Notes: generated by a model from the letters alone, not told the origin. A stretch of DNA of 64,000 nt from Planctomycetaceae bacterium (GCA_021372945.1 JAJFTK010000120.1:48641-112640), one strand, 5' to 3'. Positions 18,243 through 27,624 are shown, counted from the first letter of the stretch. A program made the numbers and translations.

Positions 18243-19544
18243 ATGAAGATTGGCATGCCGGGGGCATCATTGGATACAGGTAATTATGGCGTCAGCGCGC
18301 TGGCCGAAGCGAGCATTAAATGCCTGCTGGAGCGGTGGCCGGAGGCGGAATTTGTTTTCCTGGCGTCCGGCCGGGCGCCAAAGGTCACCGAGATCGTCAT
18401 CGGACATCGCCATTACAGCATCCCGAATTTGCCAATACGATTTTGCAGGAACATATTCCTGAAAAACCACTACGTCAATTTATTCGCCGCCGCAATGCTG
18501 CTGAGGATCTTTGGCAAGCGGGCGATCTCGATCGTGTCCGGGCGTAACGCCTACGTTAAAGAGATCTTATCGATCGATCGCATCGCCGATATTACCGGCG
18601 GGGACAGTTTTACCGATATGTACGGCACACGCCGTTTCATCCAGGGTGGGATGGTCAAATACCTGTGGATGGTCTATCGTAAACCGATCTATTTTCTTCC
18701 GCAGACCTACGGTCCCTTTCGCCGAGGCTGGGTTCAGCGATGGGCCAAATTCCTTCTGACCAAGGCGGCGGCTATCCTTTGCCGGGACCGCAGCGGTTAT
18801 GATTCGGTGCGGCAGATGTTCGCTTCGCGCCCCTTGCTTCAGCAAAAGGCCGCTTACGTTCCGGACGTGGCATTCGTGCTCGATGCGCATCCGTTCGCCG
18901 ATCCCCTGACCGATGCGCTCGCGGAGCACAGACAAAATGGAGCCGTCACGGCAGGATTGAATGTCAGCGGACTTCTCTATCATGGCGGATACACGCAAAA
19001 CAACATGTTCGGACTCAAGACCGACTACGCCCATTTAGTTAAGCAAGTCGCCTTGATGCTGCTTGATGAGGGATGCGTACTGGTCCTGGTGCCGCATGTG
19101 TTCCCGCTTTCGGCGGTTTATGGCCTCGAAAGCGACCTCGAAGCATGCAGGAAGACCGCCGATGCGGTTTTCAGCGCAAGGCCCAACGCGAAATTATATC
19201 TTGCGGATGCGCATTACTCGCACAACCAGATCAAGTACCTGATCGGGCGGTGTGATTTCTTCGCCGGCTCGCGTATGCATTCCTGCATTGCGGCATTATC
19301 GCAGTGTGTGCCGGCGGTGGGGATCGCCTACAGCGGCAAGTTCCAGGGCGTCTTTGACAGTGTCGGGCAGGGCGAATACGTGATCGACGCCCGCCAGGGG
19401 ACCGGCGAGCAGATTGTTGACCGGGTTCGCCATGCCTTCAAAAACCGGTCCGAACAGCGTCAGAGTCTTCAGACTCTGATCCCGCAAGCTCAAAAAGAGA
19501 TTTGTGAACAGTTCCGGAGATTACCGGACGGGTTGATTGCATGA
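18243..19544 (+). CDS. Polysaccharide pyruvyl transferase family protein
   Basis: A 433-residue cytoplasmic protein. Features of the PS_pyruv_trans family (CsaB/WcaK type) are MKIGMPGASLDTGNYGVSAL at the start, DITGGDSFTDMYG, YFLPQTYGPF, and near the end the GSRMHSCIAALSQCVPAVGI segment with the conserved His and the following Gly/Ala-rich turn. Members transfer a ketal pyruvate from phosphoenolpyruvate to sugar residues of surface glycans. It lies 15 bases after the flippase, and its stop overlaps the start of the FrhB-like gene by four bases (ATGA), a pairing seen in many polysaccharide clusters. Confidence 0.85.
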   Translation: MKIGMPGASLDTGNYGVSALAEASIKCLLERWPEAEFVFLASGRAPKVTEIVIGHRHYSIPNLPIRFCRNIFLKNHYVNLFAAAMLLRIFGKRAISIVSGRNAYVKEILSIDRIADITGGDSFTDMYGTRRFIQGGMVKYLWMVYRKPIYFLPQTYGPFRRGWVQRWAKFLLTKAAAILCRDRSGYDSVRQMFASRPLLQQKAAYVPDVAFVLDAHPFADPLTDALAEHRQNGAVTAGLNVSGLLYHGGYTQNNMFGLKTDYAHLVKQVALMLLDEGCVLVLVPHVFPLSAVYGLESDLEACRKTADAVFSARPNAKLYLADAHYSHNQIKYLIGRCDFFAGSRMHSCIAALSQCVPAVGIAYSGKFQGVFDSVGQGEYVIDARQGTGEQIVDRVRHAFKNRSEQRQSLQTLIPQAQKEICEQFRRLPDGLIA

Positions 19545-20770
19545 AACTGTATCGTGTGGACCAGGTGCGCCGGTGGCGCTTATGTTCAGGCTGCGGGGCT
19601 TGTGCCTCGGCGTGCCCGGAGAACAACATTTGGATGCAAGACGTCGTCCAGCGCGGATTGCGGCCGTTCTTGAAATCCCAGGACTGCCGTTATTGCGGCA
19701 CTTGCGTAAGCGTCTGCCCGGGGGCAGCACTGTCGCATGCCCGCGATGTAAACCATCATCGCCCGGAGTGGGGCCCTGTGCTCAAGTTGTGGGAGGGTTA
19801 TGCGGTAAACCCGGATATCCGATTCAAGGGATCCTCCGGCGGGGCGGCGACGGCCATCGCCCATTACTGTCTTAAGCACGAGCCGATCCATGGGGTGCTG
19901 CAAACTAAGGCCGATGAGAACAACCCGATCGCCAATACCGCCGTTCTGAGCCGCACGTACGAAGACCTGCTGGCCGGTACCGGGTCGCGTTATTCGCCGG
20001 CGGCGCCCTGCGAAAGACTTTACTGGCTCAAAGTAACGAATGGGCCGTGCGTTTTTGTGGGCAAACCGTGTGACACGGCGGCCCTGGCCAAGTATGCCAA
20101 TGTCTTTGCGGCGGTTCGGCCAAACATGTTCGCATCGATCAGCATCTTCTGTGCCGGAACGCCCAGCACGCAAGGTACGCTGGAGATCCTGGACAGGATG
20201 GGAATCGAGAAACAGCAGCTTGCCTCGTTTCGTTATCGCGGCAACGGCTGGCCCGGAAGCGCTGTGGCCGAGGGGATCCTGAAAGAGCAATACGGCCAGT
20301 TGACGTATTCGGAAAGCTGGGGAAATATCCTGAGCAAACACGTGCCCTTTCGCTGCCGCATCTGCCCGGATTCGTCGGGGGAATTCGCGGATATTTCCTG
20401 CGGCGATCCGTGGTATCGTCCGATCGAGCCGGATGATCCGGGACGCTCGCTTGTGATCGCCCGCACGGAGAAGGGACTGCGGCTGGTCGAAAAGGCGATT
20501 GCGGCCGGTTACCTGGCGCTGGAAGAAGCGGACGCACGCATCATCGGGCTTTCGCAAAAGTCGCTGCTCAATAAGCGCCGTCAGCTCTGGGGACGTATCA
20601 CCACGATGCGTCTATCGGGCGTGCCCGTGCCGGACTACAAAGGATTCGGACTGTTTGCAAGCTGGCTCAAGCTTTCATGGAGAGAGAAATTCAAATCGAT
20701 CGCGGGAACCGGTCGCCGCATCCTGGCGCGCAGGTGGTATCTGCCGGACCCGCAGGAGAGCAATCCATGA
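19541..20770 (+). CDS. FrhB-like (coenzyme F420 hydrogenase beta-type) Fe-S protein
   Basis: A 409-residue protein with two 4Fe-4S ferredoxin motifs at the N-terminus (Cys15, 18, 21, 25 and Cys49, 52, 55, 59), followed by the FrhB N and C domains (SSGGAATAIAHYCL, GTGSRYSPAAPCE, FVGKPCDTAALAKY, FRCRICPDSSGEFADISCGD). In polysaccharide clusters such proteins accompany pyruvyl transferases and are thought to act as flavin/Fe-S redox enzymes on surface-glycan precursors; the exact reaction is not established. It is translationally coupled to both neighbours by ATGA overlaps (19541 and 20767). Confidence 0.85.
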   Translation: MKLYRVDQVRRWRLCSGCGACASACPENNIWMQDVVQRGLRPFLKSQDCRYCGTCVSVCPGAALSHARDVNHHRPEWGPVLKLWEGYAVNPDIRFKGSSGGAATAIAHYCLKHEPIHGVLQTKADENNPIANTAVLSRTYEDLLAGTGSRYSPAAPCERLYWLKVTNGPCVFVGKPCDTAALAKYANVFAAVRPNMFASISIFCAGTPSTQGTLEILDRMGIEKQQLASFRYRGNGWPGSAVAEGILKEQYGQLTYSESWGNILSKHVPFRCRICPDSSGEFADISCGDPWYRPIEPDDPGRSLVIARTEKGLRLVEKAIAAGYLALEEADARIIGLSQKSLLNKRRQLWGRITTMRLSGVPVPDYKGFGLFASWLKLSWREKFKSIAGTGRRILARRWYLPDPQESNP

Positions 20771-22170
20771 GCAGTGTAACCCTGATGGTCAGCCTGGTCT
20801 TCAGCGCCGCGGCCCTGATCCTGCCGGCGCCGCTGAGCGTTTCGATTTACGTCGGAGCGCTGGTCAGCTATCCCAATTACGTAAAAATGAACCTGGCCGG
20901 GCTCGACTTTACCGTCATGCGCGTGGTGATCCTGGCAGTGCTGCTGCGTTCGTTCATCGCCGCCTGCAACAAGCCGCTCCGCATCCGGACGATCGATTGG
21001 CTTGTGCTGCTTGTGTTTATCGCTGAATTGGCGGCGGGGCTGGCCACTGCGCCGTCGTTCATGGATTTTATGATCAACCGGGCCGGTGCAACCTTCGATA
21101 TGCTGCTGCCGTACATTGCGTTTCGCCTGGCGATCCGTAACCGAAGCGACCTGCAGCGTTTCCTGATCGGTGCGCTGATCCTGATGATCCCCACGGCGCT
21201 GCTGGGCGTGTATCAGTGTTTTACAGCGCATAATTTCTTTGCCCCGCTGGAGTCGCTGGTTTATTGGAACGTCAGGCCCAGCGAATACGGCAAGCGGTTC
21301 GGGCTGACGCGCTCGAACGTGGTCTTTTCGCACCCGATCATTTTTGGGCTGATCTATGCGATGTTCATTCCGCTCTTTCTTGGCATACGCAAGACGTTCC
21401 GGCAATTCGGGTGGCTGTGGCTGGGCGGCGTCGTATTGATCATGGGCGGGGTATTCGCTTCCGTTTCCAGCGGTACGTACCTGGCGCTCTTCATGGCCAT
21501 GGCGTTCATTGTCGGGTACCGGTTTCGCCGGTACTGGAAACCCGTGGTCATCTTTTGTCTGCTGTGCATCATCGTGGTCGATATCATCAGCAACCGTAAC
21601 TGGTATCATGTGCTGAGTGAATTCACATTAAACAAGCGGACCGCCTGGTACCGCGGCCGACTAATGGAAGTGGCGATCTTTGAAGGGGGCATGAGCGGGC
21701 ACTGGGCCGCCGGGTACGGGTATGGCCAGGAGCCCGGATGGGGCGCAAAGATCGATGGACGCGATTATACGGATATGGTGAACCACTACCTTTTGGTCCT
21801 TTCGCGGCACGGGCTGGTGGGTTTTGCCGCGTTTGCGATCATGAACGTTTGGGTCCTCAGGCACCTTGTCCGCGCCTGGAAGCGAGCCCAGAGTGAATCG
21901 GATCGACAAATCGTCTGGGGCCTGAGCGCATCATTTTTTGCGCTGGCGCTTTCCTCGTTCTCGGTGTCGCTGGAAGGACCGCCGTCGAACGTTTATTTTC
22001 TGATGATCGCGATGGCGGCGGCGCTGCCGGATGTGTTAACGCCCAGGCGGCCGTTGCCTTCACCCGGGCGCAAGCAGGTTATCAGTCAACAAGTCGAAAA
22101 GGGGCCAAATGGATCTATCGATCGTCCTGGTCAACTGGAACACACGTCAGATACTCGCCGGGTGTCTTGA
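20767..22170 (+). CDS. O-antigen ligase/Wzy-like polysaccharide polymerase
   Basis: A 467-residue integral membrane protein with about 11-12 hydrophobic segments and a large periplasmic loop (about residues 280-340) typical of the Wzy_C/O-antigen ligase family. The ATG at 20767 overlaps the stop of the preceding gene. Such proteins polymerise or transfer lipid-linked glycan units on the outer face of the cytoplasmic membrane. Its last 20 codons overlap the next gene in another frame (62 bases), leaving a polar tail after the last membrane segment that is probably not functional. Confidence 0.8.
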   Translation: MSSVTLMVSLVFSAAALILPAPLSVSIYVGALVSYPNYVKMNLAGLDFTVMRVVILAVLLRSFIAACNKPLRIRTIDWLVLLVFIAELAAGLATAPSFMDFMINRAGATFDMLLPYIAFRLAIRNRSDLQRFLIGALILMIPTALLGVYQCFTAHNFFAPLESLVYWNVRPSEYGKRFGLTRSNVVFSHPIIFGLIYAMFIPLFLGIRKTFRQFGWLWLGGVVLIMGGVFASVSSGTYLALFMAMAFIVGYRFRRYWKPVVIFCLLCIIVVDIISNRNWYHVLSEFTLNKRTAWYRGRLMEVAIFEGGMSGHWAAGYGYGQEPGWGAKIDGRDYTDMVNHYLLVLSRHGLVGFAAFAIMNVWVLRHLVRAWKRAQSESDRQIVWGLSASFFALALSSFSVSLEGPPSNVYFLMIAMAAALPDVLTPRRPLPSPGRKQVISQQVEKGPNGSIDRPGQLEHTSDTRRVS

Positions 22171-23077
22171 CTCCATCTACGAGCAGACCCGCGGGATCAC
22201 GTTCGAGGTTCTGGTCGTGGACAATGCGTCAACCGACGGCTCGGCCCGGATGGTGCGGGATCGTTTCCCGCAGGCAACGCTCGTCGCCAACGAGCAGAAC
22301 CGCGGTTTTGCGGCGGCCAATAACCAGGGCATCCGCATGGCGAAGGGAGATTACATTTTGCTGCTGAACAGCGATACGCTGGTGTTGGACAACGCGCTGG
22401 CAAAGTCCGTTGAATTTGCGCGTCGTCACCCGGAGGCCGGCGTTGTGGGCTGCCGTGTCCTGAACGCTGACCGCAGCCTGCAGCCAAGCTGCTTCATGTA
22501 TCCATCGCTGCTGAATTTGTTTTTATTAACGACTTACCTGTCCAGGCTGTTCCGGCGGCACCCGTTTTTCGGCCGGGAACGCATGGGCTGGTGGGATCGT
22601 TCGAATGTGCGTGAAGTGGAGGTGGTGACCGGATGCTTTATGCTGGTGCGGCGGCGAGCATTTGAAAGCGTCGGGCTGCTGGATGAAGCTTACTTCATGT
22701 ACGGCGAAGAGACGGACTGGTGCTGCCGCGCGCACCGGGCAGGGTGGAAGCTGCTGTTTACGCCGGACGCCGAGATCGTCCACCTGGGCGGCGCCAGCAG
22801 CCGTCAAGTGCGGCCCGAGATGATGCTGCAGCTTCGAGGCAGCATCCTGTTGTTTATGAAAAAGAACAGGCCGCTTTGGGAGTATTGGGCCGCGTGCGTT
22901 CTGGTGGCGCTATTCTTCCTGCTGCGGACGCCTTACTGGTATTTACGCGGCTTGCTGGCGCCGCGGCAGCGCAGCCGTTCGTTCCAGATCGCCAATACGT
23001 ACATGCAGGGAGCGGCCAGGACCATTCGCGGAGCCAGGGGTTTGCAGAAACGATCACTTGCAGGGAGTCCTCTATGA
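22109..23077 (+). CDS. Family 2 glycosyltransferase, rhamnosyltransferase-like
   Basis: A 322-residue enzyme starting with the canonical MDLSIVLVNWNTRQILAGCL, then VVDNASTDGSARMV, AANNQGIRMAKGDYILLLNS (DxD-like NSDT) and YFMYGEETDWCCRAHRAGWK with the ED catalytic region. This is the GT2 subgroup of rhamnosyl/dTDP-sugar transferases with a C-terminal membrane-associating helix (about 255-275). It adds one sugar to the lipid-linked repeat unit in the cytoplasm. The start is fixed by homology and therefore lies inside the end of the polymerase gene; its stop overlaps the next start. Confidence 0.9.
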   Translation: MDLSIVLVNWNTRQILAGCLDSIYEQTRGITFEVLVVDNASTDGSARMVRDRFPQATLVANEQNRGFAAANNQGIRMAKGDYILLLNSDTLVLDNALAKSVEFARRHPEAGVVGCRVLNADRSLQPSCFMYPSLLNLFLLTTYLSRLFRRHPFFGRERMGWWDRSNVREVEVVTGCFMLVRRRAFESVGLLDEAYFMYGEETDWCCRAHRAGWKLLFTPDAEIVHLGGASSRQVRPEMMLQLRGSILLFMKKNRPLWEYWAACVLVALFFLLRTPYWYLRGLLAPRQRSRSFQIANTYMQGAARTIRGARGLQKRSLAGSPL

Positions 23078-24171
23078 CCAGAATCATTCGACGCATCAAG
23101 GCGGCTGTAAAAAGTTTTCACGACCTGACAAGCAATTGCGGCGTAAAGACCTTTTATCCCGATGAGCAGCGCAAAACACGGGCGCGGATCATCCGCGATC
23201 AATTGGCGTGGCTGCTCAAGCATCACGAACTCAACCATTTCTATTACCTTTGGGGATTTGACCGCGCTTCGTTCGACCGGCCGGATAAGTACCTGCCGGA
23301 ACAGGGATTCTGCAGACTGCGCGACAAGGCCAACGCCTGCCGGCAATTTGGGACGCACCGCGCCAGGTACATCTGCATGCTGCAGGACAAATTCGTTTTC
23401 GGGCAATACCTCAAATCGCTTGGCTTCGTAACGCCCGAGATTTATGCGCTGGCCGATGCCGAAGGGATCGACTGGATCCGGGCGAACCGGCGCCAGTCGT
23501 GGGACCAGCTTGCCGAACATGAGCAGCTCAACGCGTTTTTGAAAGATGCGCTGGGGCGCTGCGGCAAGGCGGTCTTTCCGATCGAGGTCCGCAACGGTCA
23601 GATTCTTGTCAACGGTAAACAGATGCAGGTCGAATCGCTGCGACGGCAGATCGACGGCAAGTACATCATCCAGGAACGCGTCGTCCAGCACCCCGAGATG
23701 AGCCGGCTTTATCCGTATTCGGTGAATACGCTGCGGCTGGTGACGCTGCGGCGCGGCACGGACATCATTCTGACCAGCGGCACGCTTCGCATGGGCGCGG
23801 CCCGCAACCCTTATGACAATTGGTCCAGCGGCGGGATCGGTGTAGGCATTTATATCGAAGATGGCCGTCTGAAAAAGGCCGGCATGTTCCGCGACAGCAC
23901 CGGAGGCAGGACCACAGAGCATCCTGAAACGAAAGTGGTGTTCGAAACCTTTCAGATTCCATTTTTCAGCCGGGCCGCCGAACTCGTGAAAGAACTGCAT
24001 GCATTCTTCTACGGCGTGCAATCGATCGGCTGGGACGTCGCGATCACGGAACAGGGCCCGACCGTTATCGAAGGCAATAATAGTTGGTGCATTGGGTTTC
24101 AGCAGATCCATGACATAAGCATCAAACAGACGTTTCTGGCCAGTCTGACGGCTCCAAATAAACCTCAGTAG
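23074..24171 (+). CDS. Sugar-transfer-associated ATP-grasp protein (copy 1)
   Basis: A 365-residue cytoplasmic protein matching the ATPgrasp_ST group: LQDKFVFGQYLKSLGFVTPE, KDALGRCGKAVFPIEV, YIIQERVVQHPEMSRLYP, VNTLRLVTLR and the metal/ATP-binding WDVAITEQGPTVIEGNNSW. ATP-grasp enzymes join a carboxylate to an amine or thiol through an acyl-phosphate, so in a polysaccharide cluster an amide-linked decoration of a sugar is a fair inference. ATG overlaps the stop of the GT2 gene. Its neighbour at 24181 is a clear paralogue. Confidence 0.8.
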   Translation: MTRIIRRIKAAVKSFHDLTSNCGVKTFYPDEQRKTRARIIRDQLAWLLKHHELNHFYYLWGFDRASFDRPDKYLPEQGFCRLRDKANACRQFGTHRARYICMLQDKFVFGQYLKSLGFVTPEIYALADAEGIDWIRANRRQSWDQLAEHEQLNAFLKDALGRCGKAVFPIEVRNGQILVNGKQMQVESLRRQIDGKYIIQERVVQHPEMSRLYPYSVNTLRLVTLRRGTDIILTSGTLRMGAARNPYDNWSSGGIGVGIYIEDGRLKKAGMFRDSTGGRTTEHPETKVVFETFQIPFFSRAAELVKELHAFFYGVQSIGWDVAITEQGPTVIEGNNSWCIGFQQIHDISIKQTFLASLTAPNKPQ

Positions 24172-24180
24172 ACGCGGACA

Positions 24181-25254
24181 ATGACCTCGCACTCGATGAT
24201 GCAAATTTTTGAAGACCCCACGGCCCGTTCCTATTACCCGGAGGCCCCGCGCAAAAGCCGTTTACGGATTTGGCTGGAGCACCTCTGGTGGATGCTGCGG
24301 CATGGAGAGATCCATTATTTTTATTATTTCTACGGCTGCGATCGCAAGGACGGACCACCGGTTGGGCAGTTTGCGGGCAAGAAGGAATTCGTCCGATTGC
24401 GCGATCGGCTTAACGCGGCCGGGCAGGTCGGCGGAAGGGTGATCAATTACAATTGCCTCCTGCAGGACAAGTTCCTGTTCAGTCAATATCTTAAGAGCCT
24501 GGGGTTTGCGACGCCGCCGGTGTACGCACTGGCGGACCGGAGCAGCGTCTGTCGAACCTCGCCGCGGCGAACGTTTACATGGGAGGAATTTGTCAGGTAC
24601 GAAAATGGAACCTGGTTCATCAAAGACGTGATCGGCGAGCGAGGCGAACACGTGTTCCGGCTGGAATTGAAGGACGGCAGTATAAGACTGGGCCAAAAAG
24701 CGGTGAGCCTGGATGAGCTGAAGGCCGGCATTGGCGAAAAGAACATTTTGCAGGAACCGGTGACGCAGCATGAATTGCTCAACGCCATCAACCCTTCCTG
24801 TGTGAACACGATACGGCTGGTGACGGCCCGATCTCAGCGCGGCATTGAGGCACTGTCGGCCATGCTGCGGCTGGGCGTGGGACAAAACGTCTGCGACAAC
24901 CTGGCGCTGGGCGGGATCGCGGTCGGCGTGAACCTGGCCACCGGAGAACTATGTGAACGCGGCATCTATAAGCCCGGGTTCGGCAAGTGGGCCCTGAGGC
25001 ACCCGGACAGCGGCTTTGCGTTCAAGGGTGCGCGCCTGCCGTTCTTTGCGGAGGCGGTCGAAAAGGCCAGGCGGCTGCACGATTTCTTTTATGGCACCCA
25101 TTCGATCGGGTGGGACATCGCGTTCGGCGCCGATGGGCCGGTCTTTTTGGAAGGCAACAATAGCTGGGAGATCCCGACGCTGCAGGTATTTGACCGCGAC
25201 CTGATCGCGAAATTCAAAAAGACGCTGGATGCAGACACAGGGAACAAAAGATAA
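24181..25254 (+). CDS. Sugar-transfer-associated ATP-grasp protein (copy 2)
   Basis: A 357-residue paralogue of the preceding gene, nine bases downstream. Shared words include LQDKFLFSQYLKSLGFATPP, FIKDVIGERGEHVFRLEL, NILQEPVTQHELLNAINP, CVNTIRLVTARS and WDIAFGADGPVFLEGNNSW. The two copies are diverged enough to have different substrates. Tandem duplication within the cluster suggests two successive ligations onto a glycan or peptide-like decoration. Catalytic Glu-x-Asn-Asn near the C-terminus is intact in both. Confidence 0.8.
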   Translation: MTSHSMMQIFEDPTARSYYPEAPRKSRLRIWLEHLWWMLRHGEIHYFYYFYGCDRKDGPPVGQFAGKKEFVRLRDRLNAAGQVGGRVINYNCLLQDKFLFSQYLKSLGFATPPVYALADRSSVCRTSPRRTFTWEEFVRYENGTWFIKDVIGERGEHVFRLELKDGSIRLGQKAVSLDELKAGIGEKNILQEPVTQHELLNAINPSCVNTIRLVTARSQRGIEALSAMLRLGVGQNVCDNLALGGIAVGVNLATGELCERGIYKPGFGKWALRHPDSGFAFKGARLPFFAEAVEKARRLHDFFYGTHSIGWDIAFGADGPVFLEGNNSWEIPTLQVFDRDLIAKFKKTLDADTGNKR

Positions 25255-25273
25255 AGCTAAGAGAGGAGCAACT

Positions 25274-26263
25274 ATGGACATTGGAATTATTCGAGAGCGG
25301 GGCGGCGGCGGATGCGATCGCCGGGTCATCCTTATGCCGCCGGAAGTGGAGCAATTAACGAAAGCCGGGATCGGCGTTTACGTCGAGACGGGCGCGGGAA
25401 GCGGGCTGCAGATCGGCGACGAACAGTATGCGCGCGCCGGGGCCGTGATCGTGCAGACGCCCGGCGAGGCGATCGGAAGGGACATGATCGTCAAGCTCAA
25501 GGCGCTGTCCGCCCAGGAGGCCGCCATGATGAAACCGGAGGCGATTGCGCTGGCGATGATCCACCCCGAGCAAAGCCCTCAGAACGCGATGGCCGTTGCC
25601 GAGGCCGGCGGAATCGCGGTCGCGATGGAGGCGATCTGCAACGAATACGGCGAGCGCGCGGTGGACTGTACGGACATGACGGGTGAGCAGGGGATGATCT
25701 TCGCGTTCCATCTTTTCGAAAAAGTGCCGTGGGACTGCAAGGTGCTGGTGATGGGCTACGGCAGGGTATCGACCGGAGCGATCACGATCGCCTCCAAACT
25801 GGGCGCCAAGGTAAAGATCCTGCGCAAGAGCCACTACCCGTATATCGAGCACTTCCTCGAGGGCGCCGACATCCTGGTCAACGGCATCACCTGGCCCAAG
25901 GAAAATCGCGACCGGCATGAATATGTCGTGACGCGTCCGATGCTCAAACGGATGAATCGACCCGGCATGATCGTTGACCTTTCGGTGGATTACCCCAACC
26001 CGGTCGAGACCAGCCGCCCGACGGATATGCGCGACCCGACCTACGAGGTTGACGGCATTGTGCACATGGGAATCTACGGCTACCCGGCGCTGGCGCCGTA
26101 CAGCAGCTCCCAGCGCTACAGCCGGCAGCTCTTGCCGATCATCCTGGACATTGCCAACAATGGGCTCGATGGCTGCGACCTTTCCATTCGAAAAGCGGTC
26201 GTGGACTGGCGAAGCCAGGTCGAGCTTGCTGCCGAACAAAAGGAGCTTTTATGGGCGCGGTAG
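25274..26263 (+). CDS. Alanine dehydrogenase/transhydrogenase-like NAD(P)-dependent enzyme
   Basis: A 329-residue protein of the AlaDh_PNT superfamily. Residues that match alanine dehydrogenase are Arg17 (CDRRVILMPPEV), Lys74 (MIVKLKALS) and His97 (AMIHPEQ), with a Rossmann motif GYGRVSTGA at 161-169 and the IVDLSVDYPNPVE turn. It is shorter than true alanine dehydrogenase (about 370), nearer to the N5-(carboxyethyl)ornithine synthase and related amino-acid dehydrogenases. It may make an unusual (carboxyalkyl) amino acid from pyruvate or another keto acid for glycan decoration. ATG is preceded by GAGAGGAG; its stop overlaps the next gene by 13 bases. Confidence 0.7.
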   Translation: MDIGIIRERGGGGCDRRVILMPPEVEQLTKAGIGVYVETGAGSGLQIGDEQYARAGAVIVQTPGEAIGRDMIVKLKALSAQEAAMMKPEAIALAMIHPEQSPQNAMAVAEAGGIAVAMEAICNEYGERAVDCTDMTGEQGMIFAFHLFEKVPWDCKVLVMGYGRVSTGAITIASKLGAKVKILRKSHYPYIEHFLEGADILVNGITWPKENRDRHEYVVTRPMLKRMNRPGMIVDLSVDYPNPVETSRPTDMRDPTYEVDGIVHMGIYGYPALAPYSSSQRYSRQLLPIILDIANNGLDGCDLSIRKAVVDWRSQVELAAEQKELLWAR

Positions 26264-27624
26264 CCACTCTCAAACGCGATCTGCAGGTGAATTGGAAGGG
26301 CTTCTATACCCGCATCCTGAAGCGGCACATCGGCCCGTTCAACCAGCGGCAGCGATGGCTCAGCCAAACGCAGTACTTCGGCGCCGACGAACTCAAGAGC
26401 ATCCAGCTCGAACTGCTGCAGACGATCGTGCGCCACGCGTATGAGACGGTTCCGTACTATCGAGACTATATGAAGCGTGAGGGTTTTGGGCCGGAGGATA
26501 TTCAGCGGCTCGAAGACATCAGGCGGTTCGCGATCCTCACCAAGCAGGATCTCAAGGAAGCGGGCAGCGCATTTGTCTCGACCCGGTTCAACCCGCGATT
26601 CATGCGAACGGTGCACACCGGCGGCACGACCGGCACGCCTCTGCCGCTGCGGCGGGACCTGCGCTCGATCCAGCATGAGCATTGTTTCGTCCGACGGCAG
26701 TTCGATTGGGCGGGAGTCGATCTCGACGATCGCTGCGCGCTGCTGACGTGGCGGCGAGTGGCCGGGGCCAACGAGCACGGGCGGCTCTATTTATACGACG
26801 CCGGAATGCGCGAGCTGCATCTTTCCACGATCCATCTCAGTCTAGAGGTCGTTGACATGTATGTGGACGCGATGCGCCGCTACGAGGTCAGGGCACTGCA
26901 GGCATATCCTTCGGCGGCGTACTTTCTGGCCAAAGCTATGCTCGCCAAGGGCTTGCGGCTGCCGCTTAAGGCGGTGCTGACAACGTCCGAGACGCTGATC
27001 GCGGCGCATAAGCAGGTGATCGAGGAGGCGTTCGACTGCCGGGTGTTTGATTATTACGGCAGCGCCGAACGCGTTTGCTACATCCATACCTGCGAAGAGG
27101 GCAGCTACCACATCGTGCCGGAATACGGCCTGACGGAACTGCTGGCGGTGGACGGACCTAATGAAGGCTGCTGCCGGATCGTCGCGACGGGTTTTTGGAA
27201 CATGGCTATGCCGCTGATCCGTTACGACATCGGGGACCTGGTGGTGCCGCGGTCGGGCATCTGCGCCTGCGGCCGCTCATTTCCCATGATCGAGCGGATC
27301 ATCGGGCGCGAGGGCACGTACATTCGCACGCCTTCCGGACGGATCCTGGGCGCGATGGCGATCGAGTATATTCTGGCGCGCGTGCTTTACGCGATGTACA
27401 AGATGCCGATCCTGGAGGCGCAGATCATTCAGGAACGCGACGACCTGGTCGCCCTGGAATACGTAGGCCTCAGCGAGTTCAACGCCGAAAGCGAACGGCA
27501 ACTGCTGAAACTGCTGCGGGACGAGATCCCTTCGGAGATGCAGGTTTGCGTGCGTCGGATCGAGAAAATGAAACAGACTACCGCGGGAAAGTACCTGTCC
27601 TTTGCGTGTTATGAACATCACTGA
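26251..27624 (+). CDS. PaaK/CapK-like adenylate-forming ligase
   Basis: A 457-residue adenylate-forming enzyme of the phenylacetate-CoA ligase family, subgroup CapK found in capsule clusters. The ATP-binding loop HTGGTTGTPLPLRRD, the DYYGSAERVC adenine-binding motif, MPLIRYDIGDL, a CxCGRSFPMIERIIGRE hinge and a C-terminal Lys-containing KQTTAGKYL are all visible. These enzymes activate a carboxylic acid as acyl-adenylate and transfer it to a thiol or other acceptor. In this cluster it most likely activates an acid for attachment to sugar. It overlaps the preceding dehydrogenase-like gene by 13 bases. Confidence 0.8.
   Translation: MGAVATLKRDLQVNWKGFYTRILKRHIGPFNQRQRWLSQTQYFGADELKSIQLELLQTIVRHAYETVPYYRDYMKREGFGPEDIQRLEDIRRFAILTKQDLKEAGSAFVSTRFNPRFMRTVHTGGTTGTPLPLRRDLRSIQHEHCFVRRQFDWAGVDLDDRCALLTWRRVAGANEHGRLYLYDAGMRELHLSTIHLSLEVVDMYVDAMRRYEVRALQAYPSAAYFLAKAMLAKGLRLPLKAVLTTSETLIAAHKQVIEEAFDCRVFDYYGSAERVCYIHTCEEGSYHIVPEYGLTELLAVDGPNEGCCRIVATGFWNMAMPLIRYDIGDLVVPRSGICACGRSFPMIERIIGREGTYIRTPSGRILGAMAIEYILARVLYAMYKMPILEAQIIQERDDLVALEYVGLSEFNAESERQLLKLLRDEIPSEMQVCVRRIEKMKQTTAGKYLSFACYEHH

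Noticed and set aside
22720-23073. Upstream extension of the first ATP-grasp gene by 118 codons
   Set aside because: The extension is an out-of-frame reading of the GT2 gene; conservation begins at the ATG at 23074.
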